From Pseudo-nitzschia pungens (lineage: Eukaryota; Bacillariophyta; Bacillariophyceae; Bacillariales; Bacillariaceae): a stretch of 64,000 nt of DNA. The notes under the pieces are model-generated. The model was not told where the DNA came from. It worked only from the letters and a program-made list of their open reading frames with translations, and made no database searches. Location: contig CM074758.1 in assembly GCA_037355855.1 (NCBI GenBank), positions 221,001 through 285,000 of the forward strand, written 5' to 3'. This document shows, in pieces, positions 1 through 9,769 of this stretch. The position numbers and the translations under genes were made by a program. Within the stretch, counting starts at the first letter, position 1, and each line of letters opens with the position of its first letter.

Positions 1-900
1 GGAGCTAAAAACATCTAAAAAAAAGGAGGGGGGTGGTCGAAACGGGTCAAAATGGTCGAAAATCAGTTATTAGACGTAGTACTAGTAAGGCTTAACCTGA
101 TCAGAATCATGATAATTAGGAGACAGCTTTTCTTACTACCACTATTGATAACAAATGTACTACTACTAGTAGTAGTAGAGTTATGGTCATTGATGCTGCT
201 TTTTGTTGCTTGCTTACAGAAACAACAAGAATAACAACAACGACTAGTAGCCTTAGTACTTCCAGCAGTACTATTACCGTACTAGTAGTAGTAGTACTAA
301 ATTCTGACTGGTTGTTGTTATCGTAAGCTTACAGTACTTGTAAGCCTTATTTCAATCACGCGCTTTATTAAAAAAAGATGTGGATAATCTACGTACACGT
401 ACGGTAATTATGTAAAAATTAAAAAAAAATAATTGTTACGAACTACTAAATACGGTACTCTAGTAGTCCGCTTCTTTCGCTTTCGACTGGCGAAGTATTT
501 TTGTCAACGATTCGATAAATCTTAGATACGGTACGTATGGTCCAAGTACTAGAAAATAATGAATGCAAGTAAGGTTACTACCGTACTAGTACCGTATTAT
601 ATTATTTTATTTTTTGTAGTCCGCTTCGAGCACCTTGTATGGATGGGGAAAAGCGGGACAGATTTCACGAATCGGGGTATCACAGACATTAGGTTTGTTG
701 GCAACCACCACACGAAAACTTGTGATTTCCCACTAGAGCAACGAGTAAGGTTACGGTAAGTACCAATAATTACCTTACTTGTACCTTACAACATACGGTA
801 TATATAGCAGAATTCTTACTACTGCTGTACTAACGCCGGGAAGGAAGCGGTACGTTCGAACGTCCCATACTACCATTACAGCCTCAAATTTCGCATTTTA
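1..900. other. Gene-free left edge, low complexity
   Basis: No supportable gene is seen. The stretch is AT-rich with islands of CTAGTAGTAGTAC-type period-3 DNA (about 160-300) and several GTAAGGTTAC/TACGGTA motifs (580-600, 745-760) of the kind scattered through all spacers of this window. Short open frames here carry no recognisable protein signal. Confidence 0.6.
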
Positions 901-911
901 ACCGACCAAAA

Positions 912-1494
912 TTCCAAAGATGCTTTTCAAAAAGCGTGCCTGCTGCCATTGGTCCATTATTTGTACAAAGAACAAAGCGAAGAAAGGTGATTCCTAAATT
1001 TCGAGGGGAGGATTCATTCTCTCGATCGACGTCGTCAGCAACAACAAAGTCGTCATCGACCACAATCCCAAAGATACTTTTCAAAGCGTGCCTGCCATTG
1101 GTCCACCTCGATTTCGTGGGGAGGTTGATACTTTTCAAAGTGTGGCTGCCATGTGGTCCATGGTCCATTTGTACAAAGAACAAAGCGAAGAAACAAGTTC
1201 CTAAATTTCGAGGGGAGGATTCATTCTCTCGATCGACGTCGTCAGCAACAACAAAGTCATCATCGACCACAATCCCAAAGATACTTTTCAAAGCGTGCCT
1301 GCCATTGGTCCATTTATATTTTGAGAAAAAAGAGAAGAAGCGACTTTCCTCGACTTCGTGGGGAGGTTGATACTTTTCAAAGTGTGGCTGCCATTTGGTC
1401 CATGGTCCATTTGTTCAAAGAACAAAGCGAAGAAAGGTGATTCCTAAATTTCGAGGGGAGGATTCATTCTCTCGATCGACGTCGTCAGCAACAG
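912..1494. repeat. Three-copy imperfect tandem repeat, period about 210-240 bp
   Basis: A block starting GGTCCATT, continuing through CTAAATTTCGAGGGGAGG and CTCGATCGACGTCGTCAGCA to a CAAAGATACTTTTCAAAGCG tail, occurs from about 951, 1160 and 1401. The third copy is truncated, and a partial copy of the tail lies at about 912-950. The array ends about 230 bp before the start codon of the gene at 1721, so it could include duplicated upstream regulatory DNA (inference). Open frames through it on both strands are by-products of the repetition. Confidence 0.85.
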
Positions 1495-1720
1495 AATCTT
1501 TGGATGGAAATACGAACTACTATAATGAGTAATCTACGGTAACTTACGGTCTTCTTACACGATCTTTCTCCTTTCCTTGAGCTTGTGCTAAGAGATTTGT
1601 TTTTTTTCTGGACGGAAAAGGTATTTTTCGAAACCGGGTTGTTCTCACAATCTTGAGTTTTCAAAGCATTGAAACACAATCATCATCGATCATCGGACGT
1701 TCAACTTCAACTTTTCCATC

Positions 1721-3292
1721 ATGGCTGACAACAAGTGGTACCCCGGCGCGGCCAACGTTTCTGGATCTACCCTGGGCAAACCAGTAGGAACGATCCCTCC
1801 CCGCAGTTCTCGAGTGGCCAGCGTTGGCAAGGTTCCCAAGCAAGACGATACGAATGCTGTCAAGATCAAAACGGGCGAGAAGAAACTCACCTACGTCGAG
1901 ACCATCGACAAGATTGACTCCGGTCCGATTTCTGGAGAAGAAACAGTCCAGTCTTGGATTCTCGAGAACGAACACCTCCAGATCACAGGGGTCCTTCTCG
2001 GAGGAAACCTCATGGGCTTTCTGGACAAGGAAACCGGAAAGGAGTATCTCTGGCTCAACGAGGCCGGAGCCGTCGGTTACGGAAAGGACTCTCATGCGTT
2101 CCCTCTGCGACGTGGTCTGTTCCTTCACGGAGGCATCCGCATGGCCGCCGTCACTGCCGAGCACGGTTTGTACTACGACACGGACTGGGATCTCGATTTC
2201 GAGGTTGGCCCCAATGGCGAATACGCCTCGCTCATTTTCTCCATTCAAGACACCCAGAAAGCGCGCGATGACCTCAATGATACATTGAGTACCAATGGAT
2301 TCTCCAGCTGGGATCCACAACCAATGAAGAACTACCCCGTGACCGATGCCATCTTTTCCTTCAAGGTGACGCTCAAGAAGGGGGAGAAATTCCTTCGCAC
2401 GGAATGCACCGTCGAGAACACCAGGAAGGAGCCCGTTCAGGCCGAGGCTTGGATGCCCCAGACCTGGCCAATCAGCGAAAGCTCCCAGATCATCTCGCAC
2501 CAGAAGAAACGCCGTATCAAGGCCGGCAAAGCCGCGTACGTCGCCGACAGCTGGGTGATGCAGGAAATGATCAAGGACAAGTACATGGCAACCGACATGG
2601 GTCTCGATCCCGACCACACCCTTGCCCATTACAACGGGTCGAAACCCTGGATCACAAAGGGCAAGGAAGGACCAAAGGACGGATGGGTTGTTTCGTATCC
2701 ACCATCTCAAATGGGTCCAACCAAGGACATGATGCTCAGATCGCAGGGAAAGCTGCAAAAGCCCGGATCCGAAGAATACTACGACGCATGGTGGCCACAG
2801 GAGGACGTTTACAAGATGGACCTGGACTATCCGCTCCAGTGGCCGTCCGACCAGGGTGGCATTCTCTACGACTACCCATTCATGGACGGAAACTACCATG
2901 CAGTGAGCTTTGGTGAGTATTGGAAGGACGGAAAGGGCGCAACCAAGGAAGAGGATGGCCGCGGTGTGGCATACGTGAGTGCCGCTGGTTCCCGTGAGAC
3001 TCCCCGCTTCACCAAGATGTGGTCCTGGGGCAACAAGAAAATGTTCGACCGCGACGTTGCCAACTCCCGCGATCCTCCCCTCGCTGCGGGAAGACCTCTC
3101 ACCGAGTACTACGAGCCCTGGGCCAGTGCCTTCAACTCGGCCTTCTTCGAGTTGTACCAGTTCCCTCCGGGCAAGAGTTCCTGGGAAGCCCGCTTCGTCC
3201 CCATCACCGGCGGCCTCACCAAGGACAAGAAGCAGCACGAGCTTCGCGAGGTCGTGGACGAAGCCATCAAGGATGCCGTCGCGTCGTTGTAA
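1721..3292 (+). CDS. Galactose-mutarotase-like (DUF5107-like) carbohydrate-active protein
   Basis: A single uninterrupted frame of 523 aa from an ATG in good context (ATCATGG) to TAA, GC-rich relative to its flanks. The protein has the feel of the galactose mutarotase-like beta-sandwich fold: a central segment with GGIRMAAV and ETPRFTKMWSWGN, and a C-terminal motif EPWASAFNSAFFELYQFPPG followed by FVPI, which resembles the end of DUF5107-type domains. Proteins of this fold bind or modify sugars (mutarotases, lyase- or hydrolase-associated domains). No signal peptide is evident, so a cytosolic place is likely. The specific substrate and catalytic residues cannot be assigned. The existence of the gene is near certain; the family call is moderate. 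Confidence 0.8.
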   Translation: MADNKWYPGAANVSGSTLGKPVGTIPPRSSRVASVGKVPKQDDTNAVKIKTGEKKLTYVETIDKIDSGPISGEETVQSWILENEHLQITGVLLGGNLMGFLDKETGKEYLWLNEAGAVGYGKDSHAFPLRRGLFLHGGIRMAAVTAEHGLYYDTDWDLDFEVGPNGEYASLIFSIQDTQKARDDLNDTLSTNGFSSWDPQPMKNYPVTDAIFSFKVTLKKGEKFLRTECTVENTRKEPVQAEAWMPQTWPISESSQIISHQKKRRIKAGKAAYVADSWVMQEMIKDKYMATDMGLDPDHTLAHYNGSKPWITKGKEGPKDGWVVSYPPSQMGPTKDMMLRSQGKLQKPGSEEYYDAWWPQEDVYKMDLDYPLQWPSDQGGILYDYPFMDGNYHAVSFGEYWKDGKGATKEEDGRGVAYVSAAGSRETPRFTKMWSWGNKKMFDRDVANSRDPPLAAGRPLTEYYEPWASAFNSAFFELYQFPPGKSSWEARFVPITGGLTKDKKQHELREVVDEAIKDAVASL

Positions 3293-3749
3293 GGCGGAAA
3301 AGTAGGTTACTTGTACGAGAAGACGGAAGAAAAGAGTAAGGTTACGAGCAGTCAGGATCCCGTTTTCGATTTTCGATTTTCGATTTTCGATGCGAGGCGT
3401 CAATTTTGTGACGCCTTGCTTCTTCTCTTCCTATCGACGGTTTTCGCAATGTACTCGACGTACTCGTACTGTATGTACGAGTAGTACCGATACCAGTAAC
3501 TTACCGGTAAGGTTTACCGTAAGATTTACGGTACCGTAAGGTTATGAATAATTGGATTGATTCAGCGCAGAATTAAAAATATTACATCAAAAATCGATGA
3601 AAATGATTTGCCCTAGCCCCCTGCAAAAATCTGATGCAGTAAGATCGAGCGAATGAATCGAATCGTGCGTTTTTCTATTCCGACCGCTCCGATGAAGCCG
3701 TACGTAAGTTAATTACTGGTACCAGGGGTCATACGTCATACCGGTAAAC
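3293..3749. other. Intergenic spacer between convergent genes
   Basis: Lies between the 3' ends of the genes at 1721-3292 (+) and 3750-5737 (-). Holds a short heptameric TTTTCGA array (about 3362-3391) and a cluster of GTACGAGTA, TTACCGGTAA and GGTAAGGTTTACC motifs (3460-3545). No gene seen. Confidence 0.6.
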
Positions 3750-5737
3750 TTAGTATGAGCTCCTTGCCTTCAATCTTTCTCCCGTCGACGCAATAGAGGT
3801 GCGGATCGGTCGACGCGATAGAGGTGCGGGATAGAGGTGCGAATCGGTGGACGCCATGTCAACACGACTATCGGTGGTCTTCGCTCGTTTCCGGTGCGAC
3901 GGCAAGGGCACTGGCACTGTACAACAGTCCATGCCGGTTTGGCGGTTGCTGCCGTTGTCGAGGGATCGAAAGGCAGATGTCGAACTATTAAGTCTTTTCA
4001 TGGTGTCCGCTGTCCTGCGATTCACCCGCTGGGAATCATTTTCACGAAAGGCCCGGATCATGTATTCGATTCTGGCGTTGATAGTTTTTTCGTCGTGTGC
4101 CACCAGGAATAGCGACAGTTTCTCATTCCATACCACGATCCGGAAGGGTTCCGACCGGAGAACCTCTCGAAGTTCCCCCATCAGAGCTGACTGCGTCATC
4201 ATTGTGAAGCTCCCCTGTTCGTATTTTAGTTGGATGGTATTCCGGAATTTGCTGTTTCCCGGGTTGTGAAAGGCGAAGGCGTTCCCTCCACGTTTGAAGA
4301 CAATATCTTGGGAGCCAGGGCATTCGACGATGGTTTTCCGATTGCTGGCATTTTTGTCTTCTTCGATGATTTTTCGTGTTTTGAACCATTGGATCACATG
4401 GTTGGTCTTTATATGGCCACCATTTGTGATCGGAAGATTTTGAGCTGGGATTCCAAACGAAGAAAGTCTATAGAAGAGTTCGATTGGCGAACCTATTGGA
4501 TAAAACGTACAAGTAGAAAACCAAAGCCACCCAGCGAGCAAATCATGAGCTCATCTCTCAATCGAAAACAAAAACGTCACAATAGGAAAACTCCGCAAAG
4601 GAATAGCCCAAGGCAAAAATCAAATCTGTGTTACGCACCGGTATGGATCCTGATGCGCGACCGAATCGGTGTCTTATCAAACATAAAGCGCCCAAGCTGG
4701 AATTTCGGAGAGTTGGGAGTGCACACGTGAAGGGCGATGACGCGAGTCGGAGATGAATCTTTCAATTGACACGTCGCGAACATGTGCCTGGCAAGAAGTC
4801 CGGTGGTTGACGGGTCTAACCACACGATCATAATGGCACCCTTGCGTTGTGCTTCGAGGTCTTCCTCGACGCCGTTGGATCCGCAGATCCAGGCAGTGTA
4901 CAAGCACACCTTGACCTGCGCACGCACAAGCACAAAAGCAAATTTGATACAACAGACAGTTTGGTTATCAATGCAATAAGACAGAGCCAATAGGAAGCGT
5001 ATAGAATGCGCAAGTCATGGACCACTCATGCTCACGAACGCCCAAAAGATGGCCTTCCATGGTCCTATTCGACCCCGCAACTTCCATCCACACGACTCTT
5101 TTCGGATACAAAAAGTCACACCCATACCAAAAACCAATCTCTATGCCACACAAATGAAATCAAAGCAACGACACCGGAGAAAACGTACACGATAATTCTG
5201 GGTGATACCGGGAAAATCTCCCGGCATAACAACCATTATTTTGCGGCCGGATCGATCCCGATAGGGCATCAGCTGCATCACCCCCTTCTTTATGAGTCTC
5301 TGCTCGGCCTTGCTAAAGTCGTCGAGTTCTACCGGTCGCTGCAGGGTCTGCTCTCCAAAATGTAGCTGAAGGAAGTTAAGAAACTTGTTCATCCGCAGGG
5401 CAGCGCGCTGAGCGTCAAAGAGGCAGGAGCGCAGAAATCGCAAGCGAAAAAAGGGCTGGTGTATGTACGAGCGAGGATAGTACTGGAGGGCGTGCAGATA
5501 CGCCTTTTTTCGGCTTGGGGGAATGACGCAATTTAGTTGGTGCATCATTTTGGCGAGGGATCGCTCCACTAGCTCGGGGGTTTCCTCCGGTGCCATGCTG
5601 GAGACGCCGTGGATCTCTTCCTCGGTAGCATTTCGTTCCTGCAACGAAAGGCTGAGGAGTTGATTCGAAAGAATTTCGCTGGCTTCAGTGGTCGTAATAA
5701 AGATGCCGCTGTCACCATCGGCTTCCTGTGAGCCCAT
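3750..5737 (-). CDS. CRAL-TRIO-like / DUF6824 protein, three exons
   Basis: Three open segments on the minus strand join through GT-AG introns in phase: exon 1 5737-5189 (donor GTACGT), exon 2 4915-4639 (acceptor CGCAG, donor GTGCGT), exon 3 4492-3750 (acceptor ATAG). The spliced frame is 1569 nt, 522 aa. Exon 1 has the N-terminal pattern typical of a diatom-expanded family (LSLQERN, EEIHGV, EETPELVERSLAKM, then FRLRFLRSCLFDAQRAALRM), as in CRAL-TRIO N-terminal regions that hold lipid-binding folds. Exon 2 carries EEDLEAQRKGAIMIVW and a strand-rich segment. Exon 3 carries SSFGIPAQNLPI, then a DUF6824-like domain beginning VECPGSQDIVFKRGG with HNPGNSKFR. In this family DUF6824 is thought to be a DNA- or partner-binding module, but function is unknown. 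The basic, Ser/Arg-rich tail of about 100 aa is not conserved-looking. The splice model is mine; cDNA would settle it. Confidence 0.8.
4493..4638 (-). other. Intron 2 of the CRAL-TRIO/DUF6824 gene
   Basis: A 146-bp GTGCGT...ATAG intron. The single G left by exon 2 and the GT opening exon 3 rebuild a Gly codon, linking the RIRIHTG segment to SPIELF as the family pattern expects. Confidence 0.75.
4916..5188 (-). other. Intron 1 of the CRAL-TRIO/DUF6824 gene
   Basis: A 273-bp GTACGT...CGCAG intron with a pyrimidine-rich run before the acceptor. It joins codon phase 0 to phase 0, and without splicing the frame stops at 5141. Confidence 0.75.
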
Positions 5738-7210
5738 TGTCGAATCGAAGTAGCTATTGCTACCGACGAAGTTTCTTTGGTTGCAAGGGATCTTGATAAA
5801 TTGGATCCACTCGGGATTGTAGAATCACGTGGCTTGCTGCGTTGTTCTGCGATTGGTGGCTCCGACCAAATGCAATGCTAAGGGCAGGTACTTTGCATTG
5901 GGTCTCCGACGGTACTAAGCGAGGGTTGGAAGGCTTCTGAGATTCGTAACAACCGTATTTGTGCTGGAGTAACTTCGTTTCACTCAGGATGTCCTCCAAT
6001 GTACAAGTAACCTTACTCGTACAAGTAATTCAATCAATCACGTATCGTCGTACCGGTAAAGCATCAATGAATCACATATCAGAACACAAGTCTTTTTTGT
6101 GCAGGGAGTGTGCGTAAAATTGTGTAATTGGACCTCGGGGGGTAGTGGAGTTGCATTCCGCCATCATGGCCTCTATTTAAGGAAAAATAAACTCTATGGA
6201 ATATGCCAATTGATTGAAAGACAGATCGATTAATATAGCTATTTTTGATCAAAAACATTTAAAATATCTATTTTCATAACAAAGAATGACTGTATGTTTA
6301 AGGGTTGAAATCCTACCAGCTCTACGCACTAAAAACAGTAAATCTCTGATTTTACCAAACCCGGTTTCTCACACTCTTCCACTTCTTAAAAGGAAGTTAA
6401 AGTTCCGTTGTAAACATCATTGAAGTTGAGGATAATCACTTACAACTCCACTAATTGTACCGAAAGGAAGAAAAAGAGGCTATTCTGACAGTCTCATGAA
6501 TACCAAAGTTTGACGCAGATCTCGGCGTAACCTTACCGGTAATTCTTACCGTATCATTTGAAGTTTGGGGAATTGAACTTTTTCCGTCGACAACATTGAT
6601 CCAAACTATTCTCATTTTGTAAAAGAAGGCCGAGAAGGCATATCATTAAAAGTATTTATTTTCGTCTGACAAGTTTGCATAAGGTTACAATGTGAAGTCG
6701 TGTTTTCATGATTTTGATCCATCATTCGTTGGGTAACAAGGTTAACTTACCTTGAAGAGAAAGTGCCCATAACTTCTTGTTTGGTGTCTTCCTTGAAATC
6801 TACCAGCAATGAAAGCACATTACTAGTAGTAATTACTAAATAAGGCCTTACCATTTGGTTGACAGTGAGGAATACCATTAGCACCTGTTATCCGGCCTTC
6901 CACAATGTTGCTCTCCGCAACAACAATCGTGAGCAAGATGGTAACCAACAGTATCACTCACACTTGCAGACTATTGCCACTGTCTTGGATGAGGGGTTGA
7001 TGTTGCGTCATTGGTTGAGGGAGAGCAGAGGGGAGAGCAGCAGAGAGGAATTCAGCAGAGGTGAGCCGCAGCAGAGGGGAAATGGATCCATCGATCGATC
7101 GATCGATCGCTGCATCGAAATAACGGAGACCCAACAATCTACCACAGTATTCAGTCCTATCGATTGAAAGTACTTCCGCTGGAATCCCCTGATATTTCCT
7201 CGAAATCAGC
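5738..7210. other. Intergenic, no supported gene
   Basis: AT-rich spacer. Short open frames (for example 5760-5999 minus and 6859-7167 plus) show no family signal, and the latter lacks an ATG near its start. Contains GGTAAG-type motifs (6008-6050, 6530-6555) and a GATC-rich microsatellite, (ATCG)n, at about 7090-7115. Confidence 0.55.
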
Positions 7211-7214
7211 TTCT

Positions 7215-8260
7215 AAACCATACGCGTTGCTGTTTGCTGTCCCCTGTAGATCAACACGTTGCTGCTGCTGTCCCCTGTATTATCAACTTGCTGTCCCCTG
7301 TAGATCAACGCGTAGCTGCTGTCCCCTGTAAATCAACGCGTTGCTGCTGCTTGCTGTCCCCTGTATTATCGACGCTTTGCTGCTGCTGTTTGCTGTAGAT
7401 CAACCCGTTGCTGCTGCTGTCCCTTGTATTATCGACGCTTTGCTGCTGTTTGCTCTTTGCTGCTTGCTGTCCCCCACCCGCCGCATCGATTTATCTTGGC
7501 TGCGCTAGGGTATCTCTTTTCAGTACATAATCAACGCGTCGAACCCAGCAAAACCCCTGCACATTATTCGCTGCTTCTTACGTTATTCGCTGCTCGCAGC
7601 TCGCTGCTTGCTGTCCCCCCCCTGTATATCGACGCGTTGCTCCTGCTTGCTGTATCGATTTTACCCAAGGCGATGCTAGGGTACCTCTTTACAGTACATT
7701 ATCCAGGTGTAGGACCTAGCAAAACCCAATACGTTATTTGCCGCTATCTGCTCGCTGCTCGCTGTCCCCTGTTTTTCGCTGCTTGCTTCTCCCATGTATA
7801 CTATCGACGCGTTGCTGCTTGCTGTCCCCCCCTGTATATCGACGCGTTGCTGCTTGCTGCTCCCCTGTGTACTATCAACGCGTTGCTGCTATTTGCTGCT
7901 TGCTGTCCCCCACCTGCTGCATCGATTCTATCTTGGCTGCGCTAGGGTATCTCTTTGCAGTAAATAATCCACGCGTCGAACCTAGCAAAACGCTGTAGTA
8001 TATAGTTGCTCACTGCTTGCTGTCCCCTGTATATCGACGCGTTGCTGCTGCTCGCTGCTTGCTGCCCGCCCCCTGTATTATATCGACGCGTTGCTGCTTG
8101 CTGCTTGCTCTGTATCGACGCGTTGCTGCTTGCTGCTCCCCCCCTTTATCATCGACGCGTTGCTGCTCCCCCTGCTGTATCGATTTTATCCAGGGCGGAC
8201 CTAGCAAAACCACTCGCTGTTAGCATCGCTCGCTGTTTGCTGCTTACTCCCTACTAAGTT
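7215..8260. repeat. Complex satellite, GCTTGCTGTCCCC / CGACGCGTTGC units with a longer spacer block
   Basis: About 1 kb of degenerate tandem units of roughly 25-40 bp, combining TGTCCCCTGTATTATCGACG and CGTTGCTGCTGCTTGC. A second, longer element (ATCGATTTTATC, then GCGCTAGGGTATCTCTTT, then CAGTACAT..ATC, then a block ending CAGCAAAACCC) recurs near 7485-7555, 7652-7725, 7920-7990 and, in part, 8178-8212, giving a higher-order structure. The palindrome ACGCGT appears in most units. Many open frames cross it in all frames and none is taken as a gene. There is no direct-repeat/unique-spacer pattern of CRISPR type. Confidence 0.85.
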
Positions 8261-8848
8261 GCAGTTTGCAACGCGCTTTGGCTCTGGTATCTGCCGGATC
8301 CACCATGGTCAAGGTGTTCTCGTCTTGTGTTCTCGTTATTTGAGGTAGCATCCAATCCCTAACCCTGTAGCACTATGCTACAGTGTGCTAACGGGGCTAT
8401 CCGGGTCCTTGTAACTGGTACAAATTGTACACGAGAACCCTGGTCACTTGGTGTTAGCAACCCATAGCACCTTGTTGGAATAAGCCTGTTGCTAAGCCTG
8501 TTGCTACTAAGCGCACAGCCTAGCACCTTGTAGACAGTTACTGGAGGCTGATACCTGTAGCCTCAGTACGGATTCCTACACAGGAGCCTTAGCACGGTCT
8601 GCCTATACTACTACCACTAGTACTAGTAGTAGCACCTTGACTATCTTTACAGGTGCTGGTGGTGCTTCATGTACTAGTACTGGTGGCTGCTGCTGCTGCT
8701 GGTCATCCTCCTCCTTCTCGTGATGGAACTTTTTCTTCATCTCTTCTTCTGGCTTCTTGTGCAGCCGGTAAAAAACGCAAGATAGTAAAAAAAAACAAGG
8801 TGGTGGTTGACATGATGGTGTAGTCTCAAGATGCCCTAGTAGTAGTAC
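8261..8848. other. Spacer left of the retrotransposon
   Basis: No gene seen. Contains a run of related phrases, TAGCACCTTG and GCCTGTTGCTA (8460-8540), a period-3 CTAGTACTAGTAGTAG island (8608-8636) and a GCT/CTG repeat (8682-8702). The last 5 bases, AGTAC, are the left target-site duplication. Confidence 0.6.
8844..8848. repeat. Target-site duplication, left copy (AGTAC)
   Basis: AGTAC immediately before the left LTR equals AGTAC immediately after the right LTR (14691-14695). A 5-bp duplication is typical of Ty3/gypsy integration. Confidence 0.95.
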
Positions 8849-9025
8849 TGCCGTGCACCGGAATACAGTCACGAATCCGTTCGTGATTGGATTACGATTA
8901 GCGAGTCTCCTTATCGCCGAATACAGGAGACTGCCGGAAAGCAATAGCAATAGACTAATCAATAGCTCTCACAATTTGCATATCACTACTACTTTCTAAA
9001 TCACTAGTAGACCCGGGGTATGGCA
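8849..9025 (+). repeat. 5' LTR (177 bp)
   Basis: Begins TGCCGTGCACCGG and ends GGGGTATGGCA, with the same sequence as 14514-14690. An LTR of 177 bp is short for this class. It must contain promoter and polyadenylation signals, but no canonical TATA box or AATAAA is obvious. Confidence 0.96.
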
Positions 9026-9038
9026 TGATTTTAAAATC
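9021..9038 (+). other. Expected primer-binding-site position, with a perfect palindrome
   Basis: Directly after the LTR, where a TGG-starting tRNA complement is expected, lies GATTTTAAAATC (9027-9038), a 12-bp perfect palindrome. The nearest TGG (9021-9023) lies inside the last bases of the LTR. So either the primer complement overlaps the LTR end or priming is unconventional (inference). Confidence 0.45.
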
Positions 9039-9769
9039 AAGCTGAGCGCTGATGACCATGAGCAGAAAGAGATCGATCGGCCAAGGCGCCGACGAGACCG
9101 AAAGACTGCCAAAAATGGAGGCGCAGAGAAGCAAAAAACAGGGAGAAGGATATCCAGTGTCTGCAGCACAAGGAAGACCGACCCCAGCAACTGTTGGCGC
9201 CCAAAGAAGGGAGCAACAGCAGCAACAGAGACACCTAAGTACCTAAACAGGACCATGGTCGACAACAGAAACAAAGAAATAATAAAATAAGTGTCGAAAA
9301 AGTGACACATAATCCAGTGAGTGGACTAATTGGACCAACACTGAGTGGATGGACAGACCGAATAGGGGATGCCAACCAAAACCGAAGCATACGGATATCC
9401 GGAAAGGTATATAATGAATACCTAAACACCACCAATCCCACGGGAAACGGGAAGTGGGACCGGCCCGGTGAACGCTTAATAGAGAAGCAACGCCGGAGAA
9501 CCACGGGAATCGAATCCCACGAAATAAAAACAGAAACAACTCCGGAGAACCACAGGATTCCCGGGAACTAAAGAGAGAAACAACTCCCACCACTGGACAA
9601 ACCAGGGGGAAAATCAGTTACAACACGAGTTATCACGAGAACAGTGTAAAAATCCAGCAAAAGGACTGGAGGAACTGAGCAATCACTTTTGCTCAATTTC
9701 AACACAAGCAACAAAGATAACAGAAATAGTGTAACTAAAGTAACTTAATAAACAGCTGATTAAATCACC
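9026..9769 (+). other. Retrotransposon leader region
   Basis: A 744-bp untranslated leader between 5' LTR and gag, rich in A and AAC/ACA. It presumably contains packaging and dimerisation signals (known for the class). No ATG-initiated conserved frame is present, and the short frames here are not conserved-looking. Confidence 0.7.

Noticed and set aside
884..1291. Minus-strand open frame with two copies of a 30-aa segment around GIVVDDDFVVADDVDRENES
   Set aside because: It follows directly from the tandem DNA repeat; the opposite strand is equally open, with no family signal.
1661..3403. 580-codon minus-strand open frame opposite the mutarotase-like gene
   Set aside because: Complement of a GC-rich real gene; its composition is unnatural and the plus-strand protein has family motifs.
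6285..6335. tRNA-like GGTTGAAATCC box
   Set aside because: No acceptor or anticodon stem can be formed around it.
7215..8260. CRISPR-like or protein-coding reading of the satellite
   Set aside because: Units lack constant direct repeats with unique spacers, and open frames occur in all frames as Leu/Cys-rich artefacts.
8603..8962. Open frames crossing the LTRs (minus strand, also 14433-14627)
   Set aside because: Same amino acids appear in both only because the LTR is duplicated.
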